A DNA stretch of 64,000 nt from Dromaius novaehollandiae (lineage: Eukaryota; Chordata; Aves; Casuariiformes; Dromaiidae): assembly GCF_036370855.1 (NCBI RefSeq), contig NC_088110.1:23927501-23991500 (forward strand), read 5' to 3'. Positions 1-22,984 of the stretch are shown here, piece after piece. The translations under genes and the position numbers were made by a program. The notes beneath the pieces were generated by a model. That model had not been told where the DNA came from, made no database searches, and saw nothing but the letters and a program-made list of their open reading frames with translations. The first letter of the stretch is position 1. The number at the start of each line of letters is the position of its first letter.

Positions 1-340
1 TGTCCTGGAAGGCGTCAGCTTTTCCACACTGGGGGTGCTTTCCCTCGTTTTTAGGGACAGGCATGGTTTCTTCTAAGTGGGGTGGTACTTTGCTCTTCCT
101 TCCACCCTGCTTGCTTTCCTCACAGGGCGTTCAGTTGTTGAATTTTTTTTTTGGCAGCAGAGGAAATTTGGAGTGTTCCGTGATCTTATTTAAAGAAAAA
201 AAACCCAACTCCTGGCTGTGTCCTGGCTCTGAATAAACCCTGGGGCTGGAGGCTGCGGTGGCTGTTGGAGCGCGGCTGTGCTGGGGGGCTCCGGGGCCCG
301 GTGGCGGGGTGGCCGTGCCCCTAGCGGCCGGGCCGGGACG
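1..340 (+). other. Possible 3' end of an upstream transcript; otherwise unassigned
   Basis: No coding exon is recognised. There is an AATAAA poly(A) signal at 232-237, after a T-rich stretch. In human the plus-strand gene SPG7 lies immediately upstream of RPL13, so this may be the tail of an SPG7 3' UTR. That is inferred from synteny only; no SPG7 protein sequence is visible. Confidence 0.3.
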
Positions 341-710
341 GCGGCGGGGCCCGGGCGCGCTCTGCCGCTCTCCCTCGTCGCAAGCGGGGAAAGCAGCGCG
401 GCGGCGCGGGCCCTTTAAGCGGCGCCATGTCTGCTACGGGCGCGGTGAAGCCGTCTGCCAGGCCCTGCGGAGCCTTCGTCCTCATTGGCCGCCGCTCCTG
501 CTATCCCAGCGTGCTCGGCGCCGCCGCGGCGGGGCCCGGGCGCGCTCTGCCGCTCTCCCTCGTCGCAAGCGGGGAAAGCAGCGCGGCGGCGCGGGCCCTT
601 TAAGCGGCGCCATGTCTGCTACGGGCGCGGTGAAGCCGTCTGCCCGGCCCTCCGGAGCCTTCGTCCTCATTGGCCGCCGCTCCTGCTATCCCAGCGTCCT
701 CGGCGCCCCC
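341..710. repeat. 185-bp tandem duplication in the RPL13 promoter
   Basis: Two nearly identical units lie head to tail, about 341-525 and 526-710. Matching landmarks are GGGGCCCGGG at 346 and 531, and ATTGG (an inverted CCAAT box) at 484 and 669, both exactly 185 bases apart. Each unit also carries CCCTTTAAGCGGCGCCATG. The second unit runs into the RPL13 transcription start. The copies differ at only a few bases, so the duplication looks recent or has been homogenised. Confidence 0.9.
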
Positions 711-747
711 GCTTCCTTTTCCGGTCGGCCATTTTCGGTGGCGGGAG
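669..747 (+). promoter_or_regulatory. RPL13: RPL13 core promoter and non-coding exon 1
   Basis: An inverted CCAAT box (ATTGG, 669-673) precedes a terminal-oligopyrimidine-like tract CTTCCTTTTCC at 712-722. This is typical of ribosomal-protein mRNAs, which start at a C in such a tract and are controlled at translation through mTOR/LARP1. A GGCCATTTT element (728-736), the usual YY1 site near ribosomal-protein gene starts, sits in the short first exon. That exon ends at a GTGAGT donor after 747. The exact start base is inferred. Confidence 0.75.
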
Positions 748-1028
748 GTGAGTCGGGGCGCCGCCGCGGCCGGGGGGGGCTCTATCCGCCGCCATCCGCC
801 GCCCGGGAGCCGCGTCCCGGGCCGGGCTGTGCCCGAGGCCCTGCGCGGAGCCTGGGGCTGCGCGGCGGGCCGGAGCCGGGCCCGGACGGGGGGCCTCGGG
901 GGCCCTGATGGGGCTGGGGCTGCACTGGGCCGGGGGTGGCGGGGGCCGCGGGACGGGCCCGGGCCTGGCGAAGGGCCCGGACTGGCCCCGCGGCCGCCCT
1001 CACGGCGCGCCCGTGTCCGCAGGCCTGA

Positions 1029-6390
<5,362 letters not shown>

Positions 6391-6411
6391 ACTGTTCTCC
6401 CTAGAACTGTC

Positions 6412-6417
6412 AATAAA
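6412..6417 (+). terminator. RPL13: RPL13 poly(A) signal
   Basis: AATAAA lies 22 bases after the stop codon. Cleavage is expected near 6435. Confidence 0.9.
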
Positions 6418-6435
6418 AACATGTAGAAATGTAAC

Positions 6436-8030
6436 AGTGTGTGGTGTCGTCTTAAGGCAAATGTAGAAGGGACGAAGCATTTGGCTGTGCTCTGTGGTTC
6501 CCTCTGCACCAGTGCTGCACAGGAACTCGCAGACGGTTCGCTGGTGCAGATCGTGGGCAGCTACGCGCAGAGGAACACAGTCTGGGGGAGTCGCTGTTCA
6601 GACGTGGGAAGTTTCGCTTGCTGTGATTATGGACTAGAAACTTCCGTGAAAGCAGCAAGTGAATAAACAAACAGCCTCCCCGTGGCCTTGTGCAGCTCCC
6701 TTCAGGGAGGCTTGTTTACTTTGTCTTCTGGGACAGCACAGCTTCCTGCTGTGTTAGAGCTTGACCGAGTCCGACTTTGCCCGTAAAGGGCAGCCTAGCT
6801 GAGCTGTGGTACTGTATCCAGACAGTTGCACCCAGGCCTTCCTCTCTGGGAAGCCCCTTGTGCTGCTGGAAACTTCCATGCTGGTTGCTTGCCTTTTCCC
6901 AGAAGCTGGGGGTTTGGTGGGATGTGTGACTGGACTAGGGGGTTTCTGAGAAAATGGGGACTCTGTTACTTGCTCGGCTTCAGCAGCCGAGGGGATGTGT
7001 GTAGTGACGCCTTGGTGTTGCATTCAGGGCGCTGTGCTTGCTTTAACAAGTGCAGCATTTAACCAGCCTGGTAGGTTTAGAAAGGAGAAAGTTGAGGCTT
7101 TCCAGAACTACCGTGTCAGTGACAAACTGGCCTTGTTTCACCTGCTTTCCACCTCACTGCTGTGTGAGTGATTATTTCAGGTTTAGTGTCATTTCTACAC
7201 CTCTGCACGTGGTTCTGTGCGAGACAGAGCAGTCAGCTCTGTTGTAAAAGGTGGGATGTCACGGGGCACCTCATCCTCGAGCGCTCAGCATGCCTTGGGT
7301 GGCCCAGTGTGTTGTGCAGGGAACGGAGGGAACCACAGGGCTTTGGAGCGGCTCTCACCAGCCGGCCAGAGCCAGGATGAGCAGGGGCCTCGGCTGGAGC
7401 AGGGAGCTGCGCTCCCCGGTCAGCCCAGAGCCTTGTCAGTACATGACTCACTGCGTTGATGTCCGTGATAAGGGCGCGCTCCGAAGGCCAGGCTGCCCTG
7501 TTTCCGCGGAAGCGCGGAGAGCAGGGTGCTGGCTGCTGCGCTTTGGGGCACCTCTGTGCGAGGCCCTCGGCCGCAGGTCCCTGCTGCCGGGCTTTCAGGG
7601 GCGCGGTGGAAAGCGGGGTGCGTTCCCGGGGCATGGGCGGTGCTTGCTCCCGCTTGCCGCTGGGTGGAGCAGGGTCCCGACACCGGACTGCACAGCCCTG
7701 CACAGTGTCACCCTGCACAGTGTCACCCTGTGCACCCGCAGGGCAGGGAGCCACTGCCTTGGGCCCCCCCCGCCTCAGCTCAGCCCCTCGTGCCGGTTGG
7801 ATAAACCTTTATGCCGTTTCCTTGGGAAAATACCGTGGTGGTCCCAGAGTGCCGTCCTTCCCTGGAGGTGCCGGAGAAGCGGGTGGGGGGCTTTGGCCAG
7901 CCCCGGCAGCTGCCCCGAGGCCATGTCCCCGCACGCCGCAGGGCCGGGCTCCGCTGCGGGACCGAGCAGGACGGACGGTCACGGGGCGATGCCCGCGGTG
8001 CAGCGTGAGCAGGATCCGTCCCGCTCCGGG
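6436..8030. other. Intergenic DNA between RPL13 and CPNE7
   Basis: No exon with a recognisable protein is seen on either strand. The first part is of ordinary composition. From about 7250 it turns GC-rich, with a short 15-base repeat of the CACAGTGTCACCCTG type near 7690-7730. An AP-1-like TGACTCA lies near 7445. Open frames here are by-products of high GC content. Confidence 0.6.
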
Positions 8031-8034
8031 GGAG

Positions 8035-8440
8035 CGCTCGCGCAGCCCCTTTGCTGGCTAATCAGATCTGGGGCTGTTTTGCAGCTTCGCTGCGTCGCAA
8101 TCGCCCATGCCGGGAAAATTGAGTCGTTTGTATTCATTAGCAGTCCCGCGCCAGAGCCAGGCAGCTGCGGGCCGCGAGGGGCTCCGGAGCAGGGACGGGC
8201 TGGCCGCAGCCCCCGGCCCGGCCCTGCCGGGGAACCCGAGGTTGCTCCGACAGCAGGGCGAATCCTGCCTCCCCGCGCGGGCTCGGCTCGGAGAGTGGCC
8301 TGTTCCTGCCACGCAGGCTGCGGATTAGCCCCGAAGCCGGGTCCCCGCAGCGCCCAGGTCCCGCCACGCTCGTTAGCCCTGTCTGCGTGTTAATGCCTCA
8401 AAATAGGGGCTAATTGCATCCTCCTTCACAAAGCCGATCT
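8035..8440. promoter_or_regulatory. Candidate conserved non-coding element upstream of CPNE7
   Basis: Within a GC-rich CpG island, 8055-8150 and 8380-8440 hold AT-rich patches with homeodomain-like cores (GCTAATCAG, TTGTATTCATTAGC, GGGCTAATTGCAT). Such islands in GC-rich DNA often mark enhancers. No experimental or alignment support is available here. Confidence 0.35.
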
Positions 8441-8778
8441 GGCAGCGCCGCAGCGCCCGAGGGACGCGTGTCTGCGAGGGGCACCCGTGCAGGGGCAGCC
8501 CTGGGCAGGGGGGCCCGAGGCCAGGGTGAGGGGCTGGGTGCAGGTGCGCTGGGGACGGGGTGCTCCGAGATGGGGCTGGCACGTGGGGGGCTACACGGCA
8601 GCTGTGGGGCGCCCCATCCCTGTGACAGGGCCAGCCCGGCGGCCGCGGGGCCTGCGCGCGGGACCGGCCGGGCTCCGCTCGGGCGCCGGCAGCGAGGCGG
8701 TTAACGGAGCTTGGAGTCTCCCTCTTAGGGCTCCGCTCCCGAACTGCAGCTTGAGTCAGTTGTGTGGAGGTGGCGGGC

Positions 8779-8840
8779 GGCTCCGGCTGGCACACCAGCT
8801 CCGGCTGGCACACCGGCTCCGGCTGGCACACCGGCCCGCC
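8779..8840. repeat. 18-bp minisatellite, about 3 copies
   Basis: CTCCGGCTGGCACACCGG-type units are repeated head to tail in the CPNE7 upstream CpG island. Confidence 0.8.
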
Positions 8841-9334
8841 GAGCCCGAGGCCCGGTGCCTGCGGAGCCGCCGCGAGGCCGCCGGGCGCCAGGTGAGCGGG
8901 GCCGGGCGGGGGGCCGCATCCCCCCACGCCGGGGTGCCGGGGTGCCCGCGGCGCCGGGGAGGGGGCGATGCCCGCCGGAGCGCCGGGCGGCAGCTCCACG
9001 TGCCCGGGAAGGGCAGGGCCCGGCGCGACTTCGCCGGGAAACTTTGGCCAGGCGGCATGGCCTGGCCGAGCCGGAGCGGTGCTGCCGGGAGCCCCCGCGC
9101 CCCGGCTGGGGCACGAGCCGGGGCTGGGGCTGGCAGAGCCCCCGGGGCTCCCCGCGGCGCGGGCGCTGGGTGCTGGGCGCGGGACGGGACGCGGCGGGCA
9201 CCCAGCGGCTGCGGGATCCCCGTGCCCCGCGCGGCCAGCCTCGCCGCAGCCCCTTCCCCGGGGGGGCCGCGGGGGGAGGCTGGGCGCGGAGCAGGGCACG
9301 GCCCTGGGGGTCCCGGCAAGACCAGCGGAGCCGG

Positions 9335-9680
9335 CGGGTGCATGGGGGTGTGGGCAGTGCCTGTGGGGCTGGCGGGTGCCCGTGGGGCTGGTGGGTGCCC
9401 AGGGGGCTGGTGGGTGCATGGAGGGCATGGGCAGTGCCCGTGGGGCTGGGGGTGCCTGTGGGGCTGGGGGTGCACGGGGGGTGTGGGCAGTGCCCGTGGG
9501 GCTGGTGGTGCCTGTGGGGCTGGCGGGTGCCTGGGGGGCTGTGGGTGCATGGGGTGTGGGCAGTGCCCGTGGGGCAGGCAGCCATCCATGGGGCTGGTGG
9601 GTGCACGGGGGTCATGGGCAGCACCCGTGGGGCTGTGGGTGCCCGTGGGGCCGGCGGGTGCTGGGGGCGCGTGCTGCGCC
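9335..9680. repeat. GC-rich minisatellite in the CPNE7 5' region
   Basis: Degenerate repeats of GTGGGGCTGGTGGGTGC and GGGCAGTGCCCGTGGGGCT run for about 350 bases just upstream of the CPNE7 start. They create long open frames on both strands that are not genes. Confidence 0.8.
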
Positions 9681-9903
9681 CCACGGGTGCCTGGCAGCGG
9701 CTCACCCTGCTCCGCTTCGACACCTCGCAGGGCCCCGCGGAGGCACCGGGACGAGAACCGGCCGCCCGCCGTGAGCTGCCCCGGGCCCCCTCCCCGGCGG
9801 GGCCCCCCCCAGCCGCCACCAGCTGCCACCAGCCCCCCGCGCGGCTCCGGGCGCCGTGGGGCACCGTGCCCCGGGCATGCCGGGCGCCCGCCGGGCTCAC
9901 TGA

Positions 9904-16897
<6,994 letters not shown>

Positions 16898-17287
16898 GGC
16901 CCCGCGCTGCCCGCTGCGCCCGCCCCGACCCGCCGCCCGGAGCGGGACCCATCCGTGCGGCGAGTGCGAGCGGGCTCAGCCCCCGGGGCGGGTGCAGCTG
17001 TGTCCCCGGCGCTCGCCGAGCAGGGGGGGCAGACGACAGCGCCGTGCCATCGCCGGCCCCCAACGTGCTCCGTTCCCTCCCCGGAGCCGGGGGACATGGG
17101 CACAGTCCCCGGTGCCCGCAGGTGCAGGACACTTGGCTCCCGCCGCCCGGGCCAGCGGAGAGCTCTGCATCGCCCCATCCCCGCCGGCCGTGCACCCCGT
17201 CCCGCCCCCCCCCCCCCCGCTTCCCCGGCCCCCCGCGCTTGTCCGTCGCTGTGACGTTGTTTCGAGGCTGCATGATGCCCCTCCGTC

Positions 17288-17293
17288 AATAAA
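17288..17293 (+). terminator. CPNE7: CPNE7 poly(A) signal
   Basis: AATAAA lies about 390 bases after the stop codon. Cleavage is expected near 17310. Confidence 0.85.
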
Positions 17294-17409
17294 GCCCCAT
17301 GCCCGTCCCCGTGCCGCGTGCTCTGTGGGTGCTGCGCTGGTCCGGGCCGCGGGAGCGGGGGCCGGGGACAGCACCGATGTCCCTGCGGTCCCGGGCGCTG
17401 CCAGCTCGG

Positions 17410-17535
17410 CCAAGCCCGCGTATATTTAGCTCGACGCAGCCACTTGAAAGCCGCCCGGCCTTTGAGTGCAATGCGGCAGCACTTTGTAGCCATCGCGCTT
17501 GCGAGCCACCACGGCTTCAAAGCCGCTGCCGAGCC
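17410..17535. promoter_or_regulatory. Candidate non-coding element downstream of CPNE7
   Basis: A less GC-rich patch contains CGCGTATATTTAGCTCG, CCTTTGAGTGCAATG and GCACTTTGTAGCCATCG between CpG-rich stretches. There is no coding potential. A regulatory function is inferred only from composition. Confidence 0.25.
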
Positions 17536-17689
17536 GCCCAGCTGCGCGGCGGCAGCACCGCCGTCCCGCCCGTCCCTGCCGGTTTCCCGCAGCCCTGAAA
17601 ATCCAGGCCAGCCGGAGCGACCGGAGGGCCGGCCCGGCCCTTTGCTCCTGCCTCTGCCCTGCACGTTGCCCGTGCCAGGTGCCACGTGG

Positions 17690-18345
17690 CGTGTGCCGTG
17701 CGCTGGGCCGGGTGCCTGCGGCGGGCTGCATCCTGCGCTGGGTGCTGTGCACCGTGCCATGTGCTGCGCACCGTGCCGCGTGGCACGGGCCCTGCGCTGT
17801 GCCAGGTGCTGTTTGCTGCGTGCCACGTGCCACGTGCTGTGCCATGTGCCGTGTGGCATCCTGTGCCGTGTGCCATGTGCTGTGCCATGTGCCGTGTGGC
17901 ATCCTGTGCCGTGTGGCACTCTGTCCGTGTGCCATGTGCCGTGCCATGCGTTGTGTCCTGTGCTGCGAGTTGTGCCGTGCGCCGTGTGCTGCGCTGCCTG
18001 CCGCATGCAGCGTGCCCTGCCCTGCGCTGCACGCCGTGTGCCGTGTGCCGTGTGCCGTGTGCTGTGCCATGTGCTGTGCCATGTGCCACATGCCGTGTGC
18101 CATGTGCATTCACTGCATGCCATGTGCTCTGTGCCGTGTGCCGTGCCGTGTGCCATGCGCTGCATGCTGTGCCCTGTGCCCTGTGCATTCCCTGCACGCC
18201 GTGTGCCACGTGCCGTGTGCCCTGTGCCCTGTGCATCCATTGCACGCCGTGTCATGCCCTGTGCCCTGTGCATTCCCTGCACGCCGTGTGCCACGTGCCC
18301 TGTGCCCTGTGCCCTGTGCATTCGTTGCATGCCACGTGCCACCCA
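17690..18345. repeat. Long TGTGCCGTG/TGTGCCATG minisatellite
   Basis: About 650 bases are built of units such as GTGCCGTGTGCCATGTGCTG. The sequence is largely alternating purine and pyrimidine. It opens long spurious frames on both strands that encode Cys/Val/Pro- or His/Gly/Thr-rich repeats. Confidence 0.9.
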
Positions 18346-18589
18346 CCACCCGCCCCAGCCTGAGCACGTTGCCCTCTGCGCCGAGGACTGCAGGACCGTC
18401 CCGCGCCCGCCGCAGCTCGCGGGGAGGTGACGTCCCCCGGGCAGGATGGCGGGGCCGGCGCGGGGGCCGCGGGGCTGCTCCGTGCACCCCGGTGCTGCTC
18501 AACGGGCGCTGCCGGGTGCCGGAGCGGGAGCCGCGCGCGGGGGCCCCCCTCCCCCGCGGACGACGGGCCCCAACGCGAGCGGCGCCCCT

Positions 18590-18895
18590 ATCCATCCGCG
18601 TATTTATAGCTCCTGATTCATCTCCCTATAAAGAGAGATAATAGACGTCGCCATGGAAACCGCAGCGCCTGCCGGGCTGCGGCTGGATCCGGCCCTCGGC
18701 CGGGCGGCGAGGGTGCCCGAGGCCGGGGTGATGGGCTCCGCGCCGGCGAGGCCGCGGCAGGGCTGGGCTGGGCGCTCCCTGCGCCTGCCCGCTCGCCCCG
18801 GGGCACTTTGCCGCGCTGAATTAGGTGATGTTTAATTCAGCCGCGGGGTTAATTATTCACGTCGCCCGCCTTGAGCAACAAGCTTTTTTTTTTTG
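18590..18895. promoter_or_regulatory. Two AT-rich islands between CPNE7 and the sulfotransferase
   Basis: 18595-18660 holds GCGTATTTATAGCTCC and CTCCCTATAAAGAGAG (TATA-like). 18825-18895 holds GATGTTTAATTCAGCC, GGGTTAATTATTCACG and a short T run. No open frame matches a known protein. These could be an enhancer or an orphan promoter. Confidence 0.3.
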
Positions 18896-18913
18896 CAGGC
18901 AGCTTCCTCGGCT

Positions 18914-18965
18914 GCCGCGGGACGGGATGGGACGGGACGGGATGGGACGGGATGGGACGGGAGGA
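18914..18965. repeat. GGGACGGGAT repeat
   Basis: About five tandem copies of a 5/10-base unit. Confidence 0.8.
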
Positions 18966-19189
18966 GCAGGGCCTGGAGTGGGGGGTCGGGTGCTGCCCGG
19001 GGCTGTGCAGGGCACCCCGGGGTGCTGGGGAGGTGGCACGACAGCTGGGTGCAAACGTGGCCCGAGGGGACACTGGTGACATTGGCGTCGGTATGCCCGG
19101 CGGGGGCTTGTCAGGGTGTCCCGGGTAGCACAGACCCCCACGGGCCACCACGGACCCCCACGGGGCCCCCAGGGCATTGGGAGGGAGGT

Positions 19190-19520
19190 GGGAGGTGCAG
19201 AGGGTGCACGGGGGGGGCATCTGGAGGAGGTTGGGGGGACACTGGGGGCAGGATGGGGACATTGGAGCAGTGGGGTATTTAGGGGGTCGCAGAGGGTGCA
19301 CTGGGGGCAGGGGGCATTTGGAGGGGGCTGGGGGCACTGGGGCAGAGCGGGGGGGCTGCGGGATATTTAGGGGGTTGCAGAGGGTGCACTGGGGGCTGAA
19401 CAGGGGCATCGGGGGCATTTGGAGGGAGCTGTGGGGGGACACGGGGGCAGAGCAGGGGGGCAGGAGAGGTGGGGGGGGCACGGGGGGCATTGTGGGCCCG
19501 TGCACTGGGGGCACTGGGCG
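19190..19520. repeat. Purine-rich G-tract region
   Basis: Imperfect repeats of GGGGGCATTTGGAGGGGG and GGGTGCACTGGGGGCA. Many runs of three or more G make it a G-quadruplex candidate. No gene is seen. Confidence 0.6.
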
Positions 19521-19799
19521 AGGCGGGGGCTGCCGCAGGGGACGGCTCCGGGCTGCGGGCACCGTTCCCAGCCACCGGCGCCGAGCAGCCGGGCTGGACC
19601 CGCCGGGGGGGTGGCAGCGTGCCACGGCCCCCCCTCCGCTGCGGCCTGCCCGGCCATTGCCCCCAGCCCGGAGGTGACATTCCCGGAGGATTCGCCCCCG
19701 CCCCGACGGAGCCCGATAACGCCGGGACACTTCCTGCACCCGGCGCCGCCGCGGCACCGCTTCCCCGGCCCAGGGAGACGCACCGCACCGCCGGGCTGG

Positions 19800-20250
19800 A
19801 AACAGCAATAAATATGTATTTTCTCCCACGCGGGCTGTGCTTTCCTGCCGGGAGCGCCGGGGCCGGCGGGGGGAAGGGGGGGACACGGCCCCGGGCGGCA
19901 GCCGAAGGGGAAGGAAGGCCACGGAGCAGCTGCAACGCGAGGCCGGAAACATCCCCGCGGCGGCCCCCGGCCGGGGTATTGTGCAGCCCGGCCACGCAAC
20001 ACCGCTGGCCCCCGCGGCCCCGGCCCCCGCCACGGGGGATGCACGGGATGCACGGGATGCAGGGGGGCAGCTGGGGCTCGTTGGCTCCCCGCTCCGGCGC
20101 CCCACGGCCCCGGTCCCTGCCGCGGTGCACGGGGATGCACGCGTTGCAGGGGGGGCGGCTGGGGCTCGCCGGCTCCCCGCTCCGGCGCTGAGCCCGGCGG
20201 GATGCAGAGCGGCGGCGCGATGCCAGCGCCGTCCCCGGCGCCCGAGCCGC
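19800..20250 (-). other. Probable 3' UTR of the sulfotransferase gene
   Basis: There is no canonical AATAAA on the minus strand here. A weaker variant, AATACA, lies on the minus strand at about 19814-19819. The transcript probably ends near 19800. The block contains CACGGGATGCACGGG repeats near 20030-20060. Confidence 0.35.
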
Positions 20251-22950
20251 TCAGGCCATGGGCCAGGGCGCCCGGAGCCCCGCGTCGCCCATCTCCTCCT
20301 GGTAGACGCGGTCGAAGCGGGCGCTCTGCAGCGGCGAGAAGTGCTCGCGCCAGTCGCCCACGACGCCTGCGGGAGGGCAGAGGGCTGCAGCCGGCGCCGG
20401 CGCGGGGAGGGGGCCCCCGGCCCCGCGCAGCCCCTCACCTTTCCGCATGAAGCGGCCCTGGCTGTGGTCCATGATCTCGCAGGGGATGAGGCTGTAGTTG
20501 GCCATGGCGTTGTCCCGCATGGCTGCGAAGCTGCAGTGCCGCTCCAGGCTGCCCAGCGTCTCCGGCCCCGGCGGGCGGCCCAGGAAGGCGCCGAGCCGCT
20601 CCGCGGTGCCCCGCAGGTCCTGGCCGAGGGGGCCGGGTGAGCCGGGCCGCCCCGGGGGACCCGGCCGGGCGCGGAGGGGGGGACGCGGGGGCTCACCTGG
20701 TGCAGCTCCTCGTAGGTGACGTAGAGGATGTCCAGGGCCTGGCGCTGGCCCAGCCAGCCCTTGACGTGCTCGAACCAGGAGCCGTACTGCACTGCGGGGG
20801 CAGGCGGGGGTCACGGGGCGCCCGGGCCGCCGCCGTCCCCTCCATCCCCCCGGCCCTTACCCGTGCCCTCGAGGAACTGCGCCAGGAAGGCGTCGAAGGA
20901 GCCGGGGTCCGGCAGGAACTTGGCCAGCCGGTGGAAGTGGTAGAAGGAGACGGCCACGTCCTTGGGGTTCCTGGCCACGTAGATGACCTGGCGGGCGCCG
21001 GCGGGCGTCAGCGGGCACCGCGCCATCCCGGCATCACCCTGGCATCGCCCCGGCATCATCCCGGCATCATCCCGGCATCTTCCTGGCATCGTCCTGGCAT
21101 TGCCCTGGCATCGCCCCGGCATCATCCCGGCATCGCCCCGGCATCATCCCAGCATCATCCCGGCATCATCCCGGCATCATCCCGGCATCATCCCGGCATC
21201 GCCCTGGCATCATCCCGGCATCGCCCTGGCATCACCCCGGCTCCCCGGCATCATCCCGGCATCGCCCCGGCATCGCCCCGGCTCCCCGGCATCATCCCGG
21301 CATCGCCCCGGCATCGCCCCGGCACCATCCTGGCACCATCCCGCACGGCGACAGCGAGGGGATTTCTGGCACCCATCGCTCCACCCCGCCCGGCCGCGGG
21401 AGCTCAGAAAGCCCCGGGCAATCACCCCGGGCGGGGAAAGCCCCCCACGGGCGCGGGCTGCCCCGCCGGGGCCCCCCTTCACCTTGGCCTTGGTCCGCTG
21501 GAGCGCGGGGGCCAGGACGCGGGCGGGCAGGTGGGTGGTGATGAGGCGGTGGTCGGCCGTGTCCTGCAGCGTGTCCCTGAAGTAGGTCTGCTCCAGCCAG
21601 GGCGCCCGCACCCAGTTGGGGATGGTCTTGGCCGGCAGGACGTCCCCGTTGCTGTACAGCAGGGTCAGGATCTCCTGCATCCACGTGGTGCCTGGGGGAG
21701 GCGGGGGTCAGGCAGCCCCCCCCCCCGCACAGGGCACAGCTTGGCCTTCACGGCACGGCACGGCACGGCACGGCACGGCACGGCACGGCACGGCTCGGGG
21801 CAGGCAGCTCAGCCTTGCCCCACCGCGTCCCCCGGGCAGTTACGCTGGGGCAGCTTCCACCTGGGTCTGCAGCGCCCGGCTGGGGCCGGGATGGAGCAGG
21901 GGACAGGGCTGGGGATGGGCTGGGGCTGGAGCAGGGGACAGGGCTGGGGATGGGCTGGAGGGGCTGGGGCTGGGGACTGGGATGGAGCAGGGGCTGGGAT
22001 GGGACTGGGGGCAGGATGGGGCTGGGATGGGGCAGGGGCTGGGATGGGACTGGGGGCAGGATGGGGCTGGGATGGGGCAGGGGATGGGGCTGGGATGGGA
22101 GAGGGGCTGGGATGGGGCATGAGATGGGGCTGGGATGGGGCAGGGGATGGGATGGGGCAAGGAATGGAGCTGGGATGGGGCAGGGGATGGGGTGGAGCTG
22201 GGATGGGGCTGGGATGGGGCTGGGATGGGGCTGGGATGGGGCTGGGAATGGGGCAGGGGCTGGGATGGAGCTGGGATGAGGCTGGAGCTGGGGCAGGGGC
22301 TGGGATGGGGCCGGGATGGGGCAGGGGATGAGATGGGGCTGGGATGGGGCTGGGGGCAGGCTGGAGGACAGGAGAGGGCTGGGGATGGGGCTGGAGCCGG
22401 GACAGGGCTGGAGCCGGGGCTGGGGCTGGGGCCCGGCCGGGGCAGGGGAGGGTTCGGAGGGGGCTGACCCCCACCGCGCCTGCCGGGGCTCGCGGGGAGC
22501 TCAGTGCTCGTCGGGGGGCCAAGGGTCTCCCCGGCTGGGGGGGCCGTGCCGGGGGGGGCTGGTGGCCGTGGGGCTCTGTGGGGCGGGAGGCGGCCATGCC
22601 CGCGGAGGGGCCGGCGCGCAGCCTCTGCCACGTCCCGCGTCCCGCCGCGCTGGCGGCGCTGGTCCTGCCGCGGCCGTGCCCGGGGCTGCGTGGCAGAGCC
22701 TGCCCGCGGCCCCCGCTGCCCCCCTGGCCTGGGTCCCCCCTCCCCGCCGCCCTGCCTCTTCCCTGTCCCCCAGCCCCTCTCTCTGTCCCCGTCCCCGCCG
22801 CCGGCTCTCACCCGACTTGGGGTAGGTGACGATGACCACGTCGGTGTCGCGGAAGGGGAAGGTGGTGGCGAAGTGCAGCGACTCCTTGGTGTGGAGGTGG
22901 CCCGGCAGGGAGATGCCGGCGAAGGTCTCCGTCACCTCCAGCCGGTCCAT
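20251..22950 (-). CDS. SULT5A1: Cytosolic sulfotransferase, SULT5A1-like
   Basis: It transfers sulfonate from PAPS to a small acceptor that cannot be read from sequence. Coding exons in transcription order: 22950-22812, 21691-21483, 20987-20861, 20791-20697, 20619-20439, 20366-20251; 288 aa. The PAPS 5'-phosphosulfate loop TYPKSGTTW is at residues 42-50, the catalytic His100 in LITTHLP, the 3'-phosphate site RNPKDVAVS at 122-130, and the RKGVVGDW motif at 249-256. The length is normal and nothing is broken. Assignment to SULT5A1 rests on position: in mouse, as I recall, Sult5a1 lies between Cpne7 and Dpep1. Human lacks a functional copy as far as I recall. SULT2 or another SULT family is the alternative. 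All junctions are GT-AG with consistent phase. Confidence 0.88.
21030..21345. repeat. CATCATCCCGG minisatellite in sulfotransferase intron 2
   Basis: About 25 copies of an 11-12-base unit (CGGCATCATCC / CGGCATCGCCC) run almost without interruption. Confidence 0.9.
21748..21796. repeat. (GGCAC)n microsatellite
   Basis: Nine perfect CGGCA/GGCAC pentamers lie in sulfotransferase intron 1. Confidence 0.9.
21880..22455. repeat. GGGGCTGGGAT minisatellite in sulfotransferase intron 1
   Basis: About 570 bases of G-rich units of 11-13 bases (GATGGGGCTGGGATGGGGCA). The many regular G runs make the plus strand a strong G-quadruplex candidate. Confidence 0.9.
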
Positions 22951-22984
22951 GTCCCCCGCCGCCTGGGAGGCGCCCGCCGGCGCC

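Noticed and set aside
17690-18345. Cys/Val/Pro-rich open frames on the plus strand and His/Gly/Thr-rich frames on the minus strand, looking like keratin-associated or histidine-rich proteins
   Set aside because: They are direct translations of the TGTGCC minisatellite with frame-independent openness.
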